Source: Ctenosaura bakeri (taxonomy: Eukaryota > Chordata > Lepidosauria > Squamata > Iguanidae). From it: a DNA stretch of 64,000 nucleotides. Each line of letters starts with the position of its first letter. Within the stretch, counting starts at the first letter, position 1. A model generated the notes under the pieces. That model was not told where the DNA came from. It saw nothing but the letters and a program-made list of their open reading frames with translations, and did no database searches. This document shows positions 60,670-64,000 of this stretch, piece after piece. A program made the translations under genes and the position numbers. The stretch lies in assembly GCA_948474755.1 (NCBI GenBank), contig CAOLHI010000565.1, positions 248,001-312,000 on the forward strand, given 5' to 3'.

Positions 60670-60885
60670 TTGTTTTGTACCTTCAAGTTGTTTCCTAGAG
60701 CAAACCTCTCCTGGGGCTTTCTTAGAATGATTCAGAAGGGATTTTGCCTTTTGCCTCCTCTGAGGCTGAGAGAATGTGACTTGCCCAAGGTCACCCCGTG
60801 GGCTTCTATGACCAAGAGGGATTTGAACTCTGGTCTCTAGAGTCGTAGTCCAACACTCACACCTGGCTAATTATTTTCTCCCACC
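60670..60885 (-). mobile_element. tRNA-derived SINE (MIR/Sauria-like body)
   Basis: Reversed landmarks: TTTTGCCTCCTCTGAGGCTG, GTGACTTGCCCAAGGTCACC, GGGATTTGAACTCTGGTCTC (B-box) and GTCGTAGTCCAACACTCACA. This is the same family as at 20350 and 63035, here with the B-box preserved. Confidence 0.72.
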
Positions 60886-61089
60886 ATAAATTTACATAAA
60901 GGCACTGTGAGATAGGTAGGTTTGTTTTCAGTTCCTTTGCTAATGATTCTCAGCACAAAAACTGCCCCTTTTAAATATTTTTGAAGATTATATTCATAAT
61001 ATAATAATGTGTTTAACATTTCTAAACATGTGTCTGTATATGTGCCTCCACATTTCCAGTAGACAAATCTCCCATGGATTTCATAAGAT

Positions 61090-61262
61090 TTCCTTAGGCA
61101 AGGAATACTCAGAGGTGGTTTTGCCAGTGCATTCCTCTGAAATATAGCTTTACAGCAACTAGTATTTGTCAGCGGTCTCCCATCCCAGTACTAACCAGGG
61201 CTAACTCTGCTTAGCTTGCAAGATCAGAAAGGTTCTGGTGCCTTTAGGATGTCTGGGTGACA
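61090..61262 (-). mobile_element. 5S rRNA-derived SINE
   Basis: GCGGTCTCCCATCCCAGTAC, then AACCAGGGCTAACTCTGCTT and AGCTTGCAAGATCAGA are the complement of the 5S rRNA 3' half. The adjoining AGGCAAGGAATACTCAGAGG tail is non-5S, as in a SINE. Second copy besides 2041-2265. Confidence 0.68.
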
Positions 61263-61326
61263 GTGAGATCCAAATATGCCTCCCCAAACTTCAAATCCTA
61301 GGATTCCACAGGATTCAGCCAAGAGA

Positions 61327-61525
61327 GGCAATTTCTGCACTATACTGTTATAGTGCTCTTATTCCACTTCCAACCTCCTATGGAATCCTAGGGTTTGCCA
61401 TTTAGGGAGGGAGGGCCTTTAGAATCCTCAACCAGAGAGCACTTTGGCCTCAGTAAACTACACACCCCAGTATTCCACAGGAGATTAAAAGTGGAATAAG
61501 AGCACTACAACAGGCGGAAATGACC
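61327..61525. mobile_element. Palindromic MITE, complete
   Basis: GGCAATTTCTGCACTATACT to AACAGGCGGAAATGACC. Long inverted halves include TATAGTGCTCTTATTCCACT against AAGTGGAATAAGAGCACTA, so the whole unit can fold on itself. Confidence 0.72.
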
Positions 61526-62212
61526 CGGGTTGTAGTGAAATCATAGCACTATAAGTGCAAGGGCCCACAGCCAAGGGGTCCAATCTGTTCCTCATCCAGT
61601 TCAGAGTCCAAATCCATTTCTTAGACATCCATGGAAATAAATCTGCCTTCATAGAGGAAAATAGACTTTGATGGGTTCATCCATCATGAACCGTCTCCAG
61701 ATTCAATGCTTTGGCTGTGACCTTCTTTAGGTGATGATGCAGCATGAAAAGAAAGGTCTCTTATTGTTTCAGAATCAAATTGCACTCATTTAAAATCAAG
61801 TGCTGTCTTTTTGCAGGCCTAACTGATAGGCAACACCAATGAGTTAACCCTCCAGCTTTTTTTTAAAGTCTAGACATAGGGAACAGAACTTATTACTCAT
61901 TGCTTTTGAAATATACCAGAATATCAGCCAGCTCCCTTATCTCTGAAAAGGTGCACCAAGCTACAATCTTTTATTCAGGCATATGACTTAAAAAAAAAAA
62001 ATAGGAGTGACTGACAGGTATATTGTGTGCTTATTTATGGAGTCCTCAGTAGCAACTGAAGTTGCCTTGATAGTGTAAATGTTGCAGGCATTTTAAATCC
62101 AGCAAGGTCTGGAGAGCAAAACGGCACTATGTAAGTGGGAGGGATGGAATGGGAATTCATCATTTTCCCAAATGGGATCACATTTGGAGTCCCTGACCCT
62201 CTCTGAAACTTG
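61526..62212. other. Intergenic sequence
   Basis: An A-run lies at 61990-62000. No repeat or gene recognised. Confidence 0.42.
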
Positions 62213-62632
62213 GACCCTTTTCATACGGCATTTGCCATGCAAAAGGGCCCCTTGAGTGTTGCACAAATGTGAGGAGCGGTCTACACGATGCACTCACAAT
62301 TGCGCAATGCTCCAGGGTCTGGCAGGCGCTGCTTGTGCAGTTTTTCATTTTTGGCTTTGAGCTGAAAATGGTGCATGATTGTGCATCACTCTGGGGTCCC
62401 GTGTGCACTTGCCATGTGTGCGGAGCTCCAGAGCCATGGCACCTGTGCTGCCTGCCCCAGCGCAGCCTGGGAAACTCCCAGGATGCACTGCGGAAGGAAG
62501 AGGTGAGGCTCTCGCACAAGCGGGCAGCAGCTGCTGAGCTGAAGGAACTAGGATGCGAGAGCCTCTCGCTGCTGGCTGCTGGCACGATCCCTGCACCCCA
62601 GTTCCTTGAAAAGGTGTGTTGCAGAAAGGGCC
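62213..62632. mobile_element. Harbinger-like MITE, 'GCGCAATGCT' subfamily (copy 2)
   Basis: GACCCTTTTCATACGGC at the left, GTTGCAGAAAGGGCC at the right, perfect TTG duplication (62210-62212, 62633-62635). It matches 59608-60028 along its length, giving two copies of one non-autonomous family. Confidence 0.76.
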
Positions 62633-63034
62633 TTGCTTGGGATGAAAAATGGTGCATCAAAAGTTCCTGCAAGTTTTGGGAACTTTTTTTTAAATACCTA
62701 ACAGAATGTAAACTGCAGTTTTTGAAAATTGTGCAGGAATTTGAGAGACTGCATAGCTTTCGTATTAAAAAAACCACTATACTCACAATGTTTGTGTTAT
62801 GCATAGAAAACTGTGCAGCTTCCTTTTGGGGAGGGGGCCCTGCTTATGCTGTTTTTCACTATATACAGGGGAAAGGTGCAAACTACATAGTTAACAGTTG
62901 TACTTTGTGGCTGAAGCCCTTCCTGATTTGATTGTTTTGAAAACTGAATACTACACAGCAAGAAAAGAAACTCTGGCCAACTGAAGGTGCAGCTTTTTCT
63001 GGTTTGATTGTGTTTCATTTTCCTTTGGAGAGCC
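62633..63034. other. Intergenic sequence
   Basis: No feature recognised. The 220-codon frame 62269-62931 spans from the MITE into this spacer and is not a gene. Confidence 0.45.
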
Positions 63035-63143
63035 AGCATGGTCTGGTAGCATGAATGTTGGACTCGAACTCTGGGAGATTGCATTTTGAATCCCCACTCA
63101 GCCCCAGGAACTCACCTTGGCAAATCATGCTCTTTCAGTCTTG

Positions 63144-63747
63144 GGCCCTTTTCGCATTAAGGCTTCTAGCGCAAGCGGGGGAGGGCAGCTCGCGCAAGAA
63201 GCCTTCTCCGGGAGGCTGCCGTTTCCCCCCTCCTTCCTTCCGCAGGTGAAGGAACGAGAGGGGAAGCGGCAGCCTCCCAGAGGTGGCGACAGCTCGCGCG
63301 TCCGCCCCTCCCTCGTCAAGCAGGAGGCTGTCGCATCTGCCCCCCCTCGCCAAGCAGGAGGCTGTCATGTCCGCCCCCCGCACGCGTGCGAAGCAGGAGG
63401 TTTCGCGTCCGTCCCCCCGTGCGCGTGTGAAGCAGGAGGTGTCGCGTCTGTAGCGCTAGCTCCCCGCCCCATCCCGCCCCTTCCTTCTGCAGGGGGAGGA
63501 GGGAAGGAATCGCGACCCGGCCGCCTCCCCGACGCTCCGCACAGGAGGTAAGTGCGTGTGGGCCGCCGGGAGTGCTGCGCAAGTGCGGGTGATTTTCGCT
63601 TTGAGGTGAAAATCAAAAAATACATGCTCACGCAGCGTCAGTCCCGTGAGAGCGACGGAAGTGGGAGTGCGTCATGCAGAGTGACGCTTCCACTCCCGCA
63701 AGGCTCACGGGGCTGTCGCGCGACAGAAAGCCCGTGCGAAAAGGGCC
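63144..63747. mobile_element. Harbinger-like MITE, CpG-rich, inside a SINE
   Basis: GGCCCTTTTCGCA on the left and TGCGAAAAGGGCC on the right are perfect inverted copies; flanks TTG and TTA. The interior contains tandem GAAGCAGGAGG(T/C)-spaced units (63330-63450) with many CpGs. No coding domain. Confidence 0.78.
63330..63455. repeat. Imperfect tandem repeat, ~50-base unit, CpG-rich
   Basis: The phrase AAGCAGGAGG recurs at about 63319, 63352, 63391 and 63431, each followed by a TGTCGC/TTTCGCGTC-type segment and a CCGCCCCC-type segment. This is an internal expansion of the host MITE. Confidence 0.75.
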
Positions 63748-63807
63748 TTAGACGGAAGCAATGGCAAGCTTCTGCTAGGCTAGAAAAAACAAAACCATAT
63801 GGATCTG

Positions 63808-63834
63808 TCTGTGTGTGTATGTGTGTGTGTGTGT
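63808..63834. repeat. (GT)n microsatellite
   Basis: GT dinucleotides with one AT interruption at 63819-63820. Confidence 0.93.
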
Positions 63835-63836
63835 AA

Positions 63837-64000
63837 GCCCATTTCTGCCCTACACTGTTATAGTGCTCTTATTCCACTTCCAACATCCTATGGAATCCTG
63901 GGGTTTGCAGTTTAGGGAGGGACCTTTAGAATTCTCAGCCAGGGAACTCTCTGGCCTCCTCAGGAAACTACAAACCCCAGGATTCCACAGGATGTTGAAA
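63837..64000. mobile_element. Palindromic MITE, cut by the window end
   Basis: GCCCATTTCTGCCCTACACT, TATAGTGCTCTTATTCCACT, TCCTGGGGTTTGCAGTTTAG, then the inverted half from CAAACCCCAGGATTCCACAG. It continues beyond the window. Confidence 0.7.

Larger units (their letters stand above)
63035..63790 (+). mobile_element. tRNA-derived SINE split by a MITE
   Basis: GAGAGCCAGCATGGTCTGGT, GTTGGACTCGAACTCTGGGA and CAGCCCCAGGAACTCACCTT form the SINE head up to 63143. After the MITE (63144-63747), GACGGAAGCAATGGCAAGCT (63751) continues the same SINE body. Confidence 0.65.

Noticed and set aside
62178..62931. Frames of 208 (-) and 220 (+) codons overlapping each other
   Set aside because: They lie on opposite strands of a CpG-rich MITE and run into spacer. 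Their translation is low-similarity, stop-poor sequence caused by composition.
63117..63551. 144-codon frame rich in Pro, Ala and Gly
   Set aside because: It spans a SINE and the tandem CpG-rich units of an inserted MITE.

Overview
The window is nuclear DNA from an amniote, most likely a squamate reptile. Evidence for that: at least fifteen CR1 LINE copies, L2 remnants, tRNA-derived SINEs with Bov-B-like and L2-like tails, 5S-rRNA-derived SINEs, and a SPIN-type hAT transposon, all in a moderately AT-rich background. There is no bacterial or plasmid architecture, and almost all long open frames are relics of transposable elements.

One host gene is recognisable: the 3' end of PIK3C3 (VPS34, class III phosphatidylinositol 3-kinase), on the + strand. 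A 126-nt exon (13352-13477) encodes 42 residues of the C-terminal kinase lobe. The last exon starts at 27770, encodes only Tyr-Trp-Arg-Lys and a stop, and runs into a 3'UTR with a poly(A) signal at 28398. A 14.3-kb intron separates them. Bases 1-13351 read as the preceding intron; I found no further exon there. The 35 kb after 28.4 kb holds no host exon I can recognise.

Layout. 1-13.3 kb (upstream intron): a TA-flanked MITE, 5S-SINE, CR1 copies including a 2.85-kb element with endonuclease and reverse transcriptase, an RTE-like fragment, a U6 snRNA pseudogene and a long L2. 13.5-27.8 kb (last intron): SINEs, a probable LTR, a DIRS-like gag fragment, L2, a pogo-like MITE, CR1, and two SINEs head-to-head just upstream of the terminal exon. 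28.4-38 kb: MITEs, L2, CR1 (one with a 39-bp perfect foldback), and a GAA microsatellite. 38-58.1 kb: four solo LTRs of one family with 4-bp target duplications, one nested inside an older LTR, plus a SPIN-like transposon carrying GC-rich cargo inside another MITE. 58-64 kb: a cluster of MITEs sharing a GGCC(A/C)TTTYNGCAC-type terminus, with 5S- and tRNA-derived SINEs.

Nothing here looks like a new multi-gene system. The most unusual items are the SINE hairpin beside the four-codon terminal exon of PIK3C3, the SPIN-like element with unrelated cargo nested in a MITE, two SINE types with the same head but different LINE tails, and the solo-LTR cluster. All family names come from pattern recognition by eye, without database searches.
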